Source of the DNA: Halopiger aswanensis
Lineage (GTDB): Archaea > Halobacteriota > Halobacteria > Halobacteriales > Natrialbaceae
Assembly (NCBI RefSeq): GCF_003610195.1
Contig: NZ_RAPO01000003.1
Span: 248,001 to 312,000, forward strand
Direction: 5' to 3'
DNA: 64,000 bases
Shown here piece by piece: positions 43,268 to 53,315 of this stretch. The translations under genes and the position numbers were made by a program. The stretch's first letter is position 1. The number at the start of each line of letters is the position of its first letter. Under the pieces are notes generated by a model that ran no database searches, was not told where the DNA came from, and was given only the letters and a program-made list of their open reading frames with translations.

Positions 43268-43906
43268 ATGTCGGTCCCCCGGATCGGAGTGAAACGGTGG
43301 CTGCTCAACGGGATCGTAATCACGATTCCGCTGGTCGTGACGCTCGTCGTATTGCTCGTCGTCTTCGATTTCGTCCTCGGCGTGCTCTCCCCGGTTATCG
43401 AAGGCGTGCTCTACGCCTGGCCGGACGAACCGCCGCGAGCGGTCGTGCAACTGATAACGCTTGCGTCGCTGTTCGGACTCTTTCTCGTGATCGGGTTCGT
43501 CGCGGAGTATACGCCCGGGAAGTACCTCTCTCAGCGCGTTCACCAGACGATGGAGACGATTCCCGGCGTGAGTACGGTCTACGAGAGCGTCCGCCGGGCC
43601 TCGAACATTCTCGTCGACGACGATACGGACCAGTTCAAGGAGGTAAAACTCGTCGAGTTTCCCCACCAGGGCGCGTACATGCTCGGCTTCCTCACGGCGG
43701 ATACGCCGGACGACATCGAACACTCCGTCGACAGCGATGACATGATAACGATCATGGTCCCGCTCGGACCGAACCCGACGACGAACGGCTTCGTGATGCA
43801 CATGCCCCGCGAGAACGTCCACGACGTCGACGTCACCGTGGAAGAAGCCGTCCGCTCGATCGCGACGCTCGGCGTCGCCTCGAACGGGTTCACGGAAGAC
43901 GAGTGA
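43268..43906 (+). CDS. DUF502 membrane protein
   Basis: A 212-residue protein with two helices near the N-terminus (about 15-40 and 58-80) and a cytoplasmic domain containing the family signature TIPGVSTVYESVRRASNIL and VKLVEFPHQGAYMLGFLT. DUF502 proteins are widespread in bacteria and haloarchaea with no settled function. Divergent from the zinc-ribbon gene. Confidence 0.88.
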   Translation: MSVPRIGVKRWLLNGIVITIPLVVTLVVLLVVFDFVLGVLSPVIEGVLYAWPDEPPRAVVQLITLASLFGLFLVIGFVAEYTPGKYLSQRVHQTMETIPGVSTVYESVRRASNILVDDDTDQFKEVKLVEFPHQGAYMLGFLTADTPDDIEHSVDSDDMITIMVPLGPNPTTNGFVMHMPRENVHDVDVTVEEAVRSIATLGVASNGFTEDE

Positions 43907-44242
43907 CACAGCCTAATTATTTCAGAAAGAGATACCAAAATGAATTGGCCGTACATACATAACTGAACGAACCGTATCGACATTCGTGGCCACGTGAACG
44001 ACAGGGAACCGGACAGGACACGGCGTGTGTTCCCGACAGCGGTCGGGGACGACTTGTTCGACGTGGCCCGCCCTTTCGCGGCGCCGTCGCTAGCTACCCA
44101 CCAGCGGCTCGGCCCCTCCTCGACAGAACTCGAGTCCGTACGTTAACCGGACCGCACCGAACGACGGCTGCGGCGTACTCCGCGACCAGTTTCGCCCTGC
44201 TTTGCGACCATTTATACCTATTGGCGCCCGTACCACAGTGCA
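43907..44242. other. Intergenic region upstream of mcm
   Basis: 336 bases. The first 70 are AT-rich (CCTAATTATTTCAG). A small hairpin, CCCGAC-AGCG-GTCGGG, lies at 44032-44047. CATTTATACC at 44208-44217 is the mcm TATA box at 26-35 bases before its ATG. No gene seen; open frames on the minus strand are overlaps of mcm. Confidence 0.6.
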
Positions 44243-46351
44243 ATGGCGCAGGCGCAAGCGGGTAACTCCGAACTCGTCGATTCCTTCGAGCAGTTCTTCC
44301 GCAACTACTACGACAACGAGATCAAGCAGCTTGCGCAGCAGTACCCCAACGAGCAGCGATCGCTCCACGTCGACTGGCAGGATCTCTACCGGTACGATCC
44401 CGACCTTGCCGACGACTTCCTAAACCAGCCCGAGCAACTCCAGCGCTACGCCGAGGAGGCGCTGCGACTCTACGACCTCCCGATCGACGTCAGCCTCGGG
44501 CAGGCTCACGTCCGGGTCCGGAACCTACCCGAGACGGAGTCGCCCGAGATTCGGGAGATCCGGTCCCCCGACATGAACACGCTGGTCGAGGTTCGGGGAA
44601 TCGTCCGCAAGGCCACCGACGTCCGGCCGAAAATCGAGGACGCCGCCTTCGAGTGCCAACTCTGTGGCACCCTGACGCGCGTTCCGCAATCCAGCGGCGA
44701 CTTCCAGGAACCCCACGAGTGTCAGGGCTGTGAACGCCAGGGCCCGTTTCAGGTGAACTTCGACCAGTCCGAGTTCGTCGACTCCCAAAAGCTCCGCATT
44801 CAGGAGAGCCCCGAGGGCCTCCGCGGCGGGGAGACGCCCCAGTCGCTCGACGTCCACGTCGAGGACGACATCACCGGCGAGGTCACCCCCGGCGACCACG
44901 TCTCCGCGACCGGCGTCCTCCGCCTCGAGCAGCAGGGCGACGGGCAGGACAAGTCCCCCGTCTTCGACTTCTACATGGAGGGGATGTCCGTCGAGATCGA
45001 GGAGGAGCAGTTCGAGGACATGAACATCACGGACGAGGACAAAAAGGAGATCTACAACATCTCCAACCGGGACGACGTCTACGAGCAGATGATCGGCTCG
45101 ATCGCGCCCTCGATCTACGGCTACGAGCAGGAGAAGCTCGCGATGATCCTCCAGCTGTTCTCGGGGGTCACGAAGCAGTTGCCCGACGGCTCGCGGATTC
45201 GCGGCGACCTGCACATGCTCCTGATCGGGGATCCGGGTACTGGTAAGTCCCAGATGCTGGGCTACATCCAGAACATCGCGCCCCGCTCCGTCTACACCTC
45301 GGGCAAAGGTAGCAGTTCGGCCGGTCTCACCGCCGCCGCCGTCCGCGACGACTTCGGCGACGGCCAGCAGTGGACCCTCGAGGCCGGCGCGCTCGTGCTC
45401 GCCGATCAGGGGATCGCGGCGGTCGACGAACTGGACAAGATGCGTCCGGAGGACCGCTCGGCGATGCACGAGGCCCTCGAGCAGCAGAAGATTTCGGTTT
45501 CGAAGGCGGGGATCAACGCCACCCTCAAGTCCCGCTGCTCGCTGTTGGGCGCGGCGAACCCCAAGTACGGCCGGTTCGACCAGTACGAACCAATCGGCGA
45601 ACAGATCGACCTCGAGCCGGCCCTTATCTCGCGATTCGACCTCATCTTCACGGTGACGGACCAGCCCGACGAGGAGAAGGACAAGAACCTCGCCGAGCAC
45701 ATCCTCACCACCAACTACGCCGGCGAACTGACGACCCAACGCGAGCAGATGACCTCGCTCGAGGTCAGCAACGACGAGATCGACGAGATGACCGAGCAGG
45801 TCGACCCCGAGATCGATGCCGAACTCCTCCGGAAGTACATCGCCTTCGCGAAGCAGAACTGTCACCCGCGGATGACCGAGGCAGCCCGCGAAGCGATCCG
45901 GGACTTCTACGTCGATCTGCGCTCGAAGGGAACCGACGAGGACGCACCCGTCCCCGTGACGGCCCGAAAACTCGAGGCGCTCGTCCGACTCTCAGAGGCC
46001 AGCGCCCGCGTGCGACTCTCGGATACGGTCGAAGAGTCCGACGCGAACCGGGTCATCGAGATCGTTCGCTCCTGTCTGCAGGACATCGGCGTCGACCCCG
46101 AGACGGGAGAGTTCGACGCCGACATCGTCGAGGCCGGCACCTCGAAGTCCCAGCGCGACCGGATCAAGAACCTCAAACAGCTCATCAGCGACATCGAGGA
46201 GGAGTACGACGACGGCGCGCCGGTCGATATCGTCCTCGAGCGAGCCGAAGAGGTCGGCATGGACCAGTCCAAGGCCGAACACGAGATCGACAAGCTCAAA
46301 CAGAAAGGCGAGGTCTACGAGCCGAGTACGGATACGCTGCGGACGACGTAA
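44243..46351 (+). CDS. mcm: Replicative DNA helicase MCM
   Basis: Hexameric replicative helicase, 702 residues. The N-terminal domain has a zinc site (CQLC and CQGC) and OB fold. The AAA+ core shows Walker A GDPGTGKSQ, Walker B LVLADQGIAAVDELDKM, sensor 1 LLGAANP and the arginine finger SRFDLIFT. A winged helix closes the C-terminus (about 630-700). Many haloarchaeal MCMs carry inteins at conserved ATPase motifs; this one has none. Clear TATA box upstream. Confidence 0.97.
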   Translation: MAQAQAGNSELVDSFEQFFRNYYDNEIKQLAQQYPNEQRSLHVDWQDLYRYDPDLADDFLNQPEQLQRYAEEALRLYDLPIDVSLGQAHVRVRNLPETESPEIREIRSPDMNTLVEVRGIVRKATDVRPKIEDAAFECQLCGTLTRVPQSSGDFQEPHECQGCERQGPFQVNFDQSEFVDSQKLRIQESPEGLRGGETPQSLDVHVEDDITGEVTPGDHVSATGVLRLEQQGDGQDKSPVFDFYMEGMSVEIEEEQFEDMNITDEDKKEIYNISNRDDVYEQMIGSIAPSIYGYEQEKLAMILQLFSGVTKQLPDGSRIRGDLHMLLIGDPGTGKSQMLGYIQNIAPRSVYTSGKGSSSAGLTAAAVRDDFGDGQQWTLEAGALVLADQGIAAVDELDKMRPEDRSAMHEALEQQKISVSKAGINATLKSRCSLLGAANPKYGRFDQYEPIGEQIDLEPALISRFDLIFTVTDQPDEEKDKNLAEHILTTNYAGELTTQREQMTSLEVSNDEIDEMTEQVDPEIDAELLRKYIAFAKQNCHPRMTEAAREAIRDFYVDLRSKGTDEDAPVPVTARKLEALVRLSEASARVRLSDTVEESDANRVIEIVRSCLQDIGVDPETGEFDADIVEAGTSKSQRDRIKNLKQLISDIEEEYDDGAPVDIVLERAEEVGMDQSKAEHEIDKLKQKGEVYEPSTDTLRTT

Positions 46352-46488
46352 ATCGACGCGAGCGTCGGTGCTTCTCCGTCCGTTGCTCTTTTCGCTTCGA
46401 CTGAACTGGCGCCGTCGCGACCCGGCCCGGCTTTCGCGCGGAGAATCGAGTTCGTTTCGAACCGGCGAGTCGAATCGAAGACGAGATA

Positions 46489-47403
46489 CTAGCGATCGCC
46501 GAGTTCCTCGAGCGCGGTGACCGTCGAGCGGATCGTCACGGGTGCGACGTCGGCGACGTCAGCTGCTGCTGCCTGCGTAACGGTTGGCCACTCCTCGCGT
46601 TCCTGTGTCGCCTTGTAGATGCAACCGCCGGCGACGCCGCTTGGATTCCGTCCGCCGATCCGTCCCGCCTCCGAGAGTGTGCTGGCGTGCTCGTGGGCGC
46701 GGCGTTCGACCGCGGAGCCGACCTCGAGTTGCGCGGCGTATCGGGGCAGGTACTGCGTCGGGTCGATCGGCCCGGTCGGCAGCCCCAGTTCGCGGTTCAA
46801 CGCGTCGTAGGCCGCCTGGAGTTCGTCAGCGTCAGCGCGAGCAACGGCGGTGATCTCGTCGATCGTGCGTGCGACCGACCGCGTTCGACACGTCGCGTAG
46901 ATCGCAGCGGCGGCGAACCCCTCGAGCGAGCGGCCCTGAAAGAGACCATCGGATTGGGCCGACTCGAACAGGGCACAGGCCTGTTCGCGTACAGAATCGG
47001 GCAGGGAAAGCTGTGCGTTGACGCGTCTGATTTCGGCGAATCCGTACACTTGGTTCCGTTCCGCTTTCGAGGAGATGCGTGCACGATTGTGTTCGCGTCG
47101 GAGTCGCGCGATCTGTCGTCGCTTGCGGCCGGTCAGCCTGGTCTCGTAGCTCGAGTCGGAGCCGGATCCGTAGCCGATTTCGGTCGACAGCCCCCGATCG
47201 TGGCGCGACCGAGTGAGCGGGGCGCCGGTTCGTCGACGGTCAGTATCGTCGTCGTCGAACGACCGCCATTCGGGCCCGCGATCGACCGCGTCTTCGGTCG
47301 TGACGAGTCCGCACTCCTCACAGACCGTTTCGGTATCGGTCTCGCGCAATCGACCGTTGCACTCGGGGCAGACCAACGTCGAGTTCGAATTGGAAGTCGC
47401 CAT
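46489..47403 (-). CDS. tfb: Transcription initiation factor TFB
   Basis: Archaeal TFIIB homologue that bridges TBP-DNA and RNA polymerase. The 304 residues comprise a zinc ribbon (C12, C15, C28, C31), the B-reader/linker (GPEWRSFDDDD) and two cyclin folds (about 100-195 and 200-300). Haloarchaea usually encode several TFBs with different regulons; which paralogue this is cannot be told here. TTTAAATA (read on minus, about 47441-47449) implies a short leader. Confidence 0.96.
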   Translation of the reverse strand: MATSNSNSTLVCPECNGRLRETDTETVCEECGLVTTEDAVDRGPEWRSFDDDDTDRRRTGAPLTRSRHDRGLSTEIGYGSGSDSSYETRLTGRKRRQIARLRREHNRARISSKAERNQVYGFAEIRRVNAQLSLPDSVREQACALFESAQSDGLFQGRSLEGFAAAAIYATCRTRSVARTIDEITAVARADADELQAAYDALNRELGLPTGPIDPTQYLPRYAAQLEVGSAVERRAHEHASTLSEAGRIGGRNPSGVAGGCIYKATQEREEWPTVTQAAAADVADVAPVTIRSTVTALEELGDR

Positions 47404-47616
47404 TGTGGCCTCTGGTAATTACTGATTGCTATGCAACCGTATTTAAAGTAACGGAATCGATGAAATAAATGCGTCCGGAATCGAATCGAGACTTTCTATC
47501 GGGTTCCCAGATAGTATCGAATGTCGATACTGATCGCGACATCAATCGGATCCAACAGGCAGCGCGCTGTTTTATGCCACGTACCGGTGTAGCAAGGCGG
47601 CAACAGCACGGTCAAG

Positions 47617-48384
47617 ATGACGGCGAACTATATAGAACCGTTTCGACGGCACGACAGCGGGGCGGCGCTGCCGACACTCCCACATCTCACCTCGATGACG
47701 TGGCGACACGGTCTGTTCGTCCACTGGCCGATCAGTCCCGACGCGCTCCGGCCGCGGATTCCGGACCCGCTCACGCTCGAGACGTGGGAGGGGGACGCCT
47801 GGATCAGCGTGCTCCCGTTCGTGCTGGTCAACGTCGGGGTGCGGGGCTCGCCGTCGACGACCAGAATCGCCGTTCCCGAGCTGAACGTGCGGACATACGT
47901 TCGGTACCGAGACGACCCCGGGCTCTTCTTCTTCAGTATCGACGTCGGCAATCCGCTCGTTGCGGCCGCAGTCGGGCAAACACGCCTTCCCGTCTACTAC
48001 GCGCAGATGCACGTTAGCGGCAGCGAATCCGGGATTTCGTTCTCGAGCCGTCGGACTAACGTCAACCCCGCGACCGCGGGGGAACCGGCCCGTGAGTCGG
48101 GCTGGTTTTCCGCAACGTACCGGCCCGACGGCGACGTATTCAGGCCCGAACCGGACACGCTCGAGTACTGGCTGACGGAACGGCGACGGTTTTACGCACC
48201 GGCGAACGGCAACACCCTGACGGCCGAAGTGTCCCACGAGCCGTGGCCGCTACAGCCGGCCGAGGTGACGATTCACGAGAACACGATGTTCGAGGCCGAC
48301 GGGCTTCCGGTGCCGACGGAGTCGGCGATCGCGTACTACTGCGACGAACTTCCGATGACAGGATCGATACCGCGCCGGCTATAA
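47617..48384 (+). CDS. DUF2071 (YqjF-like) protein
   Basis: A 255-residue soluble protein matching the DUF2071/YqjF family: TWRHGLFVHWPISPDALRPR, the LPFVLVNVGVRG strand, ELNVRTYVRY and FFFSIDVGNPLVAAA. The fold resembles acetoacetate decarboxylase, but the enzyme's catalytic Lys context is not obvious here and no activity is known. Divergent from tfb. A TTTTATG element about 42-47 bases upstream suggests a short leader. Confidence 0.85.
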   Translation: MTANYIEPFRRHDSGAALPTLPHLTSMTWRHGLFVHWPISPDALRPRIPDPLTLETWEGDAWISVLPFVLVNVGVRGSPSTTRIAVPELNVRTYVRYRDDPGLFFFSIDVGNPLVAAAVGQTRLPVYYAQMHVSGSESGISFSSRRTNVNPATAGEPARESGWFSATYRPDGDVFRPEPDTLEYWLTERRRFYAPANGNTLTAEVSHEPWPLQPAEVTIHENTMFEADGLPVPTESAIAYYCDELPMTGSIPRRL

Positions 48385-48474
48385 ACCGACCGCCAGGTTT
48401 CGGATCGAGCCATCGATCGGGAACGATCGTCAAATTTACTTCGGACCGTAGTTAACTTTTACCACAGTCTACAC

Positions 48475-49917
48475 ATGCCATCACTACTGACTGGCGACGC
48501 CGCCGACGAGCGCAACTCGTTCGTCTACGTCGTGGCGGCGTTGGCCGCACTCAACGGGCTTCTGTTCGGATTCGACACCGGGGTTATCTCCGGTGCGATG
48601 TTGTACATCCGGGAGACGTTCGAACTGGCGACGGTCCTCGGGATTTCGCTGAACCCGTCGCTCATCGAGGGAGTGATCGTCAGCGGCGCGATGATCGGCG
48701 CGATCCTCGGCGCCGCGTTCGGGGGACGACTAGCCGACCGACTCGGGCGCCGCCGACTCATTCTCGTCGGCGCCGTGGTCTTCTTCGTCGGCTCGCTCAT
48801 CATGGCGATCGCCCCGACCGTCGAGATCCTTATCCTCGGGCGCATCATCGACGGGATCGGCGTCGGCTTCGCTTCCGTCGTCGGGCCGCTGTATATCTCC
48901 GAGATTTCCCCGCCGAAGATCCGCGGCTCGCTGGTCTCGCTGAACCAACTCACCGTGACGACCGGCATCCTCATCGCCTACGTCGTCAACTACGCGTTCT
49001 CGGCGGGCGGCGACTGGCGCTGGATGCTCGGCCTCGGCATGCTCCCCGCAGCAGTTCTGTTCATCGGGATGCTCTTCATGCCCGCAAGCCCCCGCTGGCT
49101 CTACGAACAGGGCCGCGAGGCCGACGCCCGTGAGGTGCTGGCTCGCACCCGCGTCGACCACCAGATCGAAGACGAACTCCGCGAGATCAAAGAGACCATC
49201 CGCACCGAGTCGGGTACGCTTCGCGACCTGCTGCAGCCGTGGGTTCGGCCGATGCTGATCGTCGGCGTCGGCCTGGCCGTGTTCCAGCAGGTAACCGGCA
49301 TCAACACGGTCATGTACTACGCGCCGACCATCCTCGAGTCGACCGGCTTCGAGGACACCGCGTCGATCCTCGCGACGGTCGGCATCGGCGTCGTCAACGT
49401 CGCACTGACCGTCGTCGCGGTCCTGCTGATCGACCGCACCGGCCGGCGGCCGCTCCTGTTGACGGGGCTGGGCGGCATGACCGTGATGCTCGGCGTCCTC
49501 GGCGCCGCCTTCTACCTCCCCGGCCTCTCGGGGGCTATCGGCTGGATCGCGACCGGGAGCCTGATGCTGTACGTCGCCTTCTTCGCGATCGGGCTCGGGC
49601 CGGTGTTCTGGCTGATGATCTCCGAGATCTACCCGATGGAGTTCCGCGGGACCGCGATGGGCGTCGTCACGGTCTTAAACTGGGCCGCGAACCTGCTCGT
49701 CTCGCTGACCTTCCTGCGGCTGATCGACGTCTTCGGCCAGTCCGGAACCTTCTGGCTGTACGGTGCGCTGTCGCTAGCTGCGCTGGTGTTCTGTTACCGG
49801 CTGGTCCCCGAGACGAAGGGTCGCTCGCTCGAGGAGATCGAGGCCGACCTGCGCGAGACGGCGCTGGGTACCGACGCCGGGCGTGATTCCACGGCAGCGG
49901 TCGAGGGCGACGATTAA
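48475..49917 (+). CDS. Sugar porter of the major facilitator superfamily
   Basis: A 480-residue twelve-helix symporter. Sugar-porter signatures are GFDTGVISGAMLYI in helix 1, GGRLADRLGRRR, ASPRWLYEQGRE before the central loop, QQVTGINTVMYYAPTI, and PETKGRSLEEIE at the end. Substrate probably a hexose or pentose. TTAACTTTTACC (about 48451-48462) is the promoter region. It fits the glycolytic genes in this window, but no sugar kinase is adjacent. Confidence 0.95.
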   Translation: MPSLLTGDAADERNSFVYVVAALAALNGLLFGFDTGVISGAMLYIRETFELATVLGISLNPSLIEGVIVSGAMIGAILGAAFGGRLADRLGRRRLILVGAVVFFVGSLIMAIAPTVEILILGRIIDGIGVGFASVVGPLYISEISPPKIRGSLVSLNQLTVTTGILIAYVVNYAFSAGGDWRWMLGLGMLPAAVLFIGMLFMPASPRWLYEQGREADAREVLARTRVDHQIEDELREIKETIRTESGTLRDLLQPWVRPMLIVGVGLAVFQQVTGINTVMYYAPTILESTGFEDTASILATVGIGVVNVALTVVAVLLIDRTGRRPLLLTGLGGMTVMLGVLGAAFYLPGLSGAIGWIATGSLMLYVAFFAIGLGPVFWLMISEIYPMEFRGTAMGVVTVLNWAANLLVSLTFLRLIDVFGQSGTFWLYGALSLAALVFCYRLVPETKGRSLEEIEADLRETALGTDAGRDSTAAVEGDD

Positions 49918-49990
49918 CGGCGAAAACTGAGTCCCTATTTTTCGGTGTCGCTCGAGATGTTCACTGCGAGTAGCGATTCCGAGAGCGGCC

Positions 49991-50986
49991 CTACCGCTGG
50001 CTCGTGTCGATCATGCCGAACGCGTAGCCGTCGTCGGCGTCGCTCGCGTTCTCGTAGACGACGCGGGCCGCCGCAACGTCCTGGATCGCGAGCCCGGTCG
50101 AGTCGAAGACGGTGACGCCCGTTTCGTCCGTACGACCGTCCTTGGCGCCGACGACGAGTTCGCCGATCTCCGCGTAGATGTCCTCGTCGGTCAGCACGCC
50201 CTCGCTGTAGGGGACGTTGATTTCGCCGGAGTGGGTACACTGCTCGTGATCGTCGATGACGATCCGGGCAGCCTGCAGCAGGTCGTCCGCGAGTTCGTGT
50301 TTGCCCGCGGCGTCGGCGCCGATCGCATTGATGTGCGTGTGCTCGCCGACGTCGTCCGGTCCCACGATCGGGTCTCGTACGGGAGTGACCGTCGAGAGGA
50401 CGTCGCAGTGACCGGCCTCCGAAATCGAACCGCCGCGGACATCGAACCGGTCCTCGTAGGTTTCGACGAACCGCTGAACCCGTTCTTCGTCCTGATCGGC
50501 GACGACGACCTCCTCGATCTGCCGGACCTCGCTGATCGCCTCGAGTTGCGTGTACGACTGGACGCCGGCCCCGACGAGACCGAGGCTCGAGGCGTCCTCG
50601 ACCGCGAGGTAGTCGGTGGCGACGGCCGCGGCGGCGCCGGTGCGTTTCATCGTCAGCGCGGTGCCGTCCATGATCGACAGCGGGGCGGCGGTCTCGGGAT
50701 CGGAGTAGATCATCGTTCCCAGCACGGTCGGCAGGTCGTGCTCGGCGGGATTGTCGGGGTGGACGTTGACCCACTTGACGCCGGCGGCGTCCCAGTCGCC
50801 GGTGTCGAGGTAAGCGGGCATCGAGCGGAAGTCGCCGTTGTACTGGGGCAGTTCGATGTAGGACTTGGCGGGCATCTGCGTGTCGCCGCGTTCGAAGGCG
50901 CCGAAGGCCTCCTCGACGGCGTCGATGACGGCGGCCAGTTGCGCGTGCTCGTCGACGGCGTCGCTGTCTAAGAGAAGCGTATTCAT
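49991..50986 (-). CDS. Ornithine cyclodeaminase / alanine dehydrogenase family protein
   Basis: A 331-residue NAD(P)-dependent mu-crystallin-fold enzyme. Substrate-site residues occur in FRSMPAYL and AAGVKWVNVHPDNP; the K in GVKWVN and the segment LTMKRTGAAAAVATDYLA are family hallmarks. The nucleotide loop is LGLVGAGVQSYTQL. In haloarchaea and Archaeoglobus related proteins act as alanine dehydrogenase, others as ornithine cyclodeaminase; sequence alone does not decide. Convergent with the sugar porter. Confidence 0.92.
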   Translation of the reverse strand: MNTLLLDSDAVDEHAQLAAVIDAVEEAFGAFERGDTQMPAKSYIELPQYNGDFRSMPAYLDTGDWDAAGVKWVNVHPDNPAEHDLPTVLGTMIYSDPETAAPLSIMDGTALTMKRTGAAAAVATDYLAVEDASSLGLVGAGVQSYTQLEAISEVRQIEEVVVADQDEERVQRFVETYEDRFDVRGGSISEAGHCDVLSTVTPVRDPIVGPDDVGEHTHINAIGADAAGKHELADDLLQAARIVIDDHEQCTHSGEINVPYSEGVLTDEDIYAEIGELVVGAKDGRTDETGVTVFDSTGLAIQDVAAARVVYENASDADDGYAFGMIDTSQR

Positions 50987-51441
50987 ACTGGCAAATATCG
51001 CGGGAAGCTACTTAGGCGTCGTGAATCGACGGCGACGGACAGCAGATACGCGGCTCGAACGGGGATCGATCCGATCGGACTCGAGAACGGGACGAGATGG
51101 GTACGAGGAGGACGGATCGGGAGCTACGACGAGTGTCGGAACGAACGGCGAAACGGCAAGAGATGGGCCGACTCGATGGCGATGCGAGCGGTAGCGTGGA
51201 CGGCCTCCCGCTCCGTATCACTCGGTGAATCGTTCCTCGAGTCGATCGTCGGCGAGTGAGCGGTTCGGAGAACCCGAACGGCGCCGTTCACTGCGAGCGC
51301 CGAGGGCGCTCGCAGGCCGACGAGCGACCGGAGCGCGGCGCCATGCGCCGCGCGGCGGGAGCGAGGAGTGCTTTTGGTCCAGGTTTTACCGAGCGAACGA
51401 GCGAGCGGCGTGAGCGAGTGAGCGCAGCGTAAAAGCTGGGC
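50987..51441. other. Hairpin-rich intergenic region
   Basis: 455 bases without a credible gene; the open frames are Ser/Arg low-complexity. It contains CTGCGAGCGCC-GAG-GGCGCTCGCAG (51291-51315, perfect 11-base arms) and GCGCGGCGC-CAT-GCGCCGCGC (51333-51353, perfect 9-base arms), then the structured element described at 51333-51439. Confidence 0.6.
51333..51439 (-). repeat. Structured 3' element, copy 2, behind the thermosome gene
   Basis: Same plan as the element at 18305: a GC-rich hairpin (51333-51353), the linker GGAGTGCTTTT, and an outer stem CCAGGTTTTAC (51379-51389) with GTAAAAGCTGG (51429-51439, one mismatch). It begins two bases after the thermosome stop. Relative to copy 1, several stem bases have changed on both sides so that pairing is kept. 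Confidence 0.6.
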
Positions 51442-53118
51442 TTACATCATGCCGCCCATGCCGCCGCCCATACCGCCCATGCCGCCCATGCCGCCGCCGG
51501 GGCCGCCGGGCATCTCCTCGTCGTCGTCGTTGTCCTCGACGGCGAGGTCGCCAGCGGCGATGACGTCGTCGATGCGCAGCAGCATGACGGCGGCTTCGGT
51601 GGCGGACTCGATGGCCTGGGTCTTCACGCGCAGCGGTTCGTAGACGCCTTCCTCGGCCATGTCGATGGTGTCGCCGGTGTAGGCGTCCAGGCCGGCGGAC
51701 TCGTTGCCGCCGTCGTGGTCCGCGCGAAGCTCCACGAGGGAGTCGATGGGGTCCAGCCCCGCGTTCTCGGCCAGCGTGCGCGGGATGACCTCGAGCGCGT
51801 CCGCGAAGGCCTCGACGGCCAGCTGTTCGCGGCCGCCGACGGAGTCGGCGTAGTCACGCAGCGCGAGCGAGAGGTTGACTTCGGGTGCGCCGCCGCCCGC
51901 GAGGACCTTGCCGTCCTCGAGGGTGGTGCGGACGACGCCCAGCGAGTCCTCGATGGCGCGGTCGATCTCGTCGATGACGTGCTCGGTGCCGCCGCGGAGG
52001 ATGAGGGTGACGGACTTGGCCTCGTCGACGTCCTCGACGAAGATGCGCTGGTCGCCGGCGATCTCCTTCTGGGCGACGGAGCCGGCGAAGCCGAGGTCGT
52101 CCTCGCTCAGGTCGTCGACGCTGGTGACGGGCGTGGCGCCGGTCGCGCGAGCCAGCTGGGTCTGGTCGCTGGACTTGACGCGGCGGACGGCGATGATGCC
52201 CTCCTGGGCGAGGTAGTGCTGGGCCATGTCGTCGATGCCGCCGTCGACGAAGACGACGTCGGCGCCGACTGCGGCGATGCCCTCGGCCATCTCCTTGAGC
52301 TGCTGTTCCTCCTGCTCGAGGAACTGCTCGAGCTGGTCGGGGTCGGTGACGTTGACCTCGGCGTCGATCTCGGTCTCCTTGATCTCGAGGTCGCCGTCGA
52401 TGATCGCGACGTTGGCGTCCTCGGCGAAGTAGGGCATGCTGTCGGAGACGCGCTCCTTGTCGACGATGACGCCCTCGACGAGCTCGGAGTTCTCGACGGA
52501 GCCGCCGACGACCTTCTCGACTTTGATGTTGTCGGTGTCGACGCCGTCCTCGTCGGCGACGGACTGGACGGCCTCGACGACGAGGTCGGCCAGCAGGTCG
52601 CGGGCGTTTTCGGCGCCCTTGCCGGTCATCGCCGTGGCGGCGATCTGGTGGAGGATCTCGTCGTCGTCCTCGTCGACGTCGATGGCGATCTCCTCGAGGG
52701 CCTCGGTGGCTTCCTCGGCGGCCTGGCGGTACCCCTGCGCGAGGGTGGTCGCGTGGATGTCCTGCTCGAGGAGTTCCTCGGCCTGGCTGAGGAGTTCACC
52801 GGCGACGACGACGGCGCTGGTGGTGCCGTCGCCGACCTCGTCCTCCTGGGTCTCCGCGACTTCGACGATCATGTCGGCCGCGGGGTGGTCGATGTCCATC
52901 TCCGAGAGGAGGGTGACGCCGTCGTTCGTGACGACGACGTTGCCCGTCGAGTCGACGAGCATCTTGTCCATCCCCTTCGGACCCAGCGTGGTCCGGACGG
53001 ACTCGGCTACGGCCTTCCCGGCCTGGATGTTCATCGACTGAGCGTCTTTCCCGGAGGTCCGCTGGCTGTCCTCCGAGAGGACGATAAGGGGCTGGTTGCC
53101 CATCTGCTGTTGTGCCAT
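51442..53118 (-). CDS. thsA: Thermosome subunit (group II chaperonin)
   Basis: ATP-driven protein-folding chaperonin, 558 residues. ATP-site motifs include [22 protein letters not shown] and [15 protein letters not shown]; the later [13 protein letters not shown] segment also matches. The C-terminus is the Gly/Met repeat tail typical of thermosomes and GroEL. The ATG at 53118 is chosen because CTATATAAACC (53145-53155) lies at promoter distance. Haloarchaea carry two or three paralogues; the subtype is not assigned here. Confidence 0.96.
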   Translation of the reverse strand: MAQQQMGNQPLIVLSEDSQRTSGKDAQSMNIQAGKAVAESVRTTLGPKGMDKMLVDSTGNVVVTNDGVTLLSEMDIDHPAADMIVEVAETQEDEVGDGTTSAVVVAGELLSQAEELLEQDIHATTLAQGYRQAAEEATEALEEIAIDVDEDDDEILHQIAATAMTGKGAENARDLLADLVVEAVQSVADEDGVDTDNIKVEKVVGGSVENSELVEGVIVDKERVSDSMPYFAEDANVAIIDGDLEIKETEIDAEVNVTDPDQLEQFLEQEEQQLKEMAEGIAAVGADVVFVDGGIDDMAQHYLAQEGIIAVRRVKSSDQTQLARATGATPVTSVDDLSEDDLGFAGSVAQKEIAGDQRIFVEDVDEAKSVTLILRGGTEHVIDEIDRAIEDSLGVVRTTLEDGKVLAGGGAPEVNLSLALRDYADSVGGREQLAVEAFADALEVIPRTLAENAGLDPIDSLVELRADHDGGNESAGLDAYTGDTIDMAEEGVYEPLRVKTQAIESATEAAVMLLRIDDVIAAGDLAVEDNDDDEEMPGGPGGGMGGMGGMGGGMGGMM

Positions 53119-53315
53119 AGTCGTCCGAAGGATTGATTGTGATTCTATATAAACCTTTTGCACCAGCCGGCTTCGAATCGCCAGACGTGGCGCGATCGGT
53201 GTGTGACAGCGGACCAGCCCATCATTTATGATGGCTGCCGTTGTGCGAGGTCGGCAGGCTGCCGACCGTCGTTCGCAACCGGCCGTCGAGTACCGTCCAC
53301 GCAGGATACGAACCG

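Noticed and set aside
48414-48429. CGATCG-GGAA-CGATCG before the sugar porter as an operator
   Set aside because: CGATCG is extremely common in this genome, so two copies four bases apart carry little weight.
51012-51221. 69-codon Ser/Arg-rich minus-strand frame
   Set aside because: Composition is that of a translated GC-rich intergenic region and does not show the acidic bias of halophile proteins.
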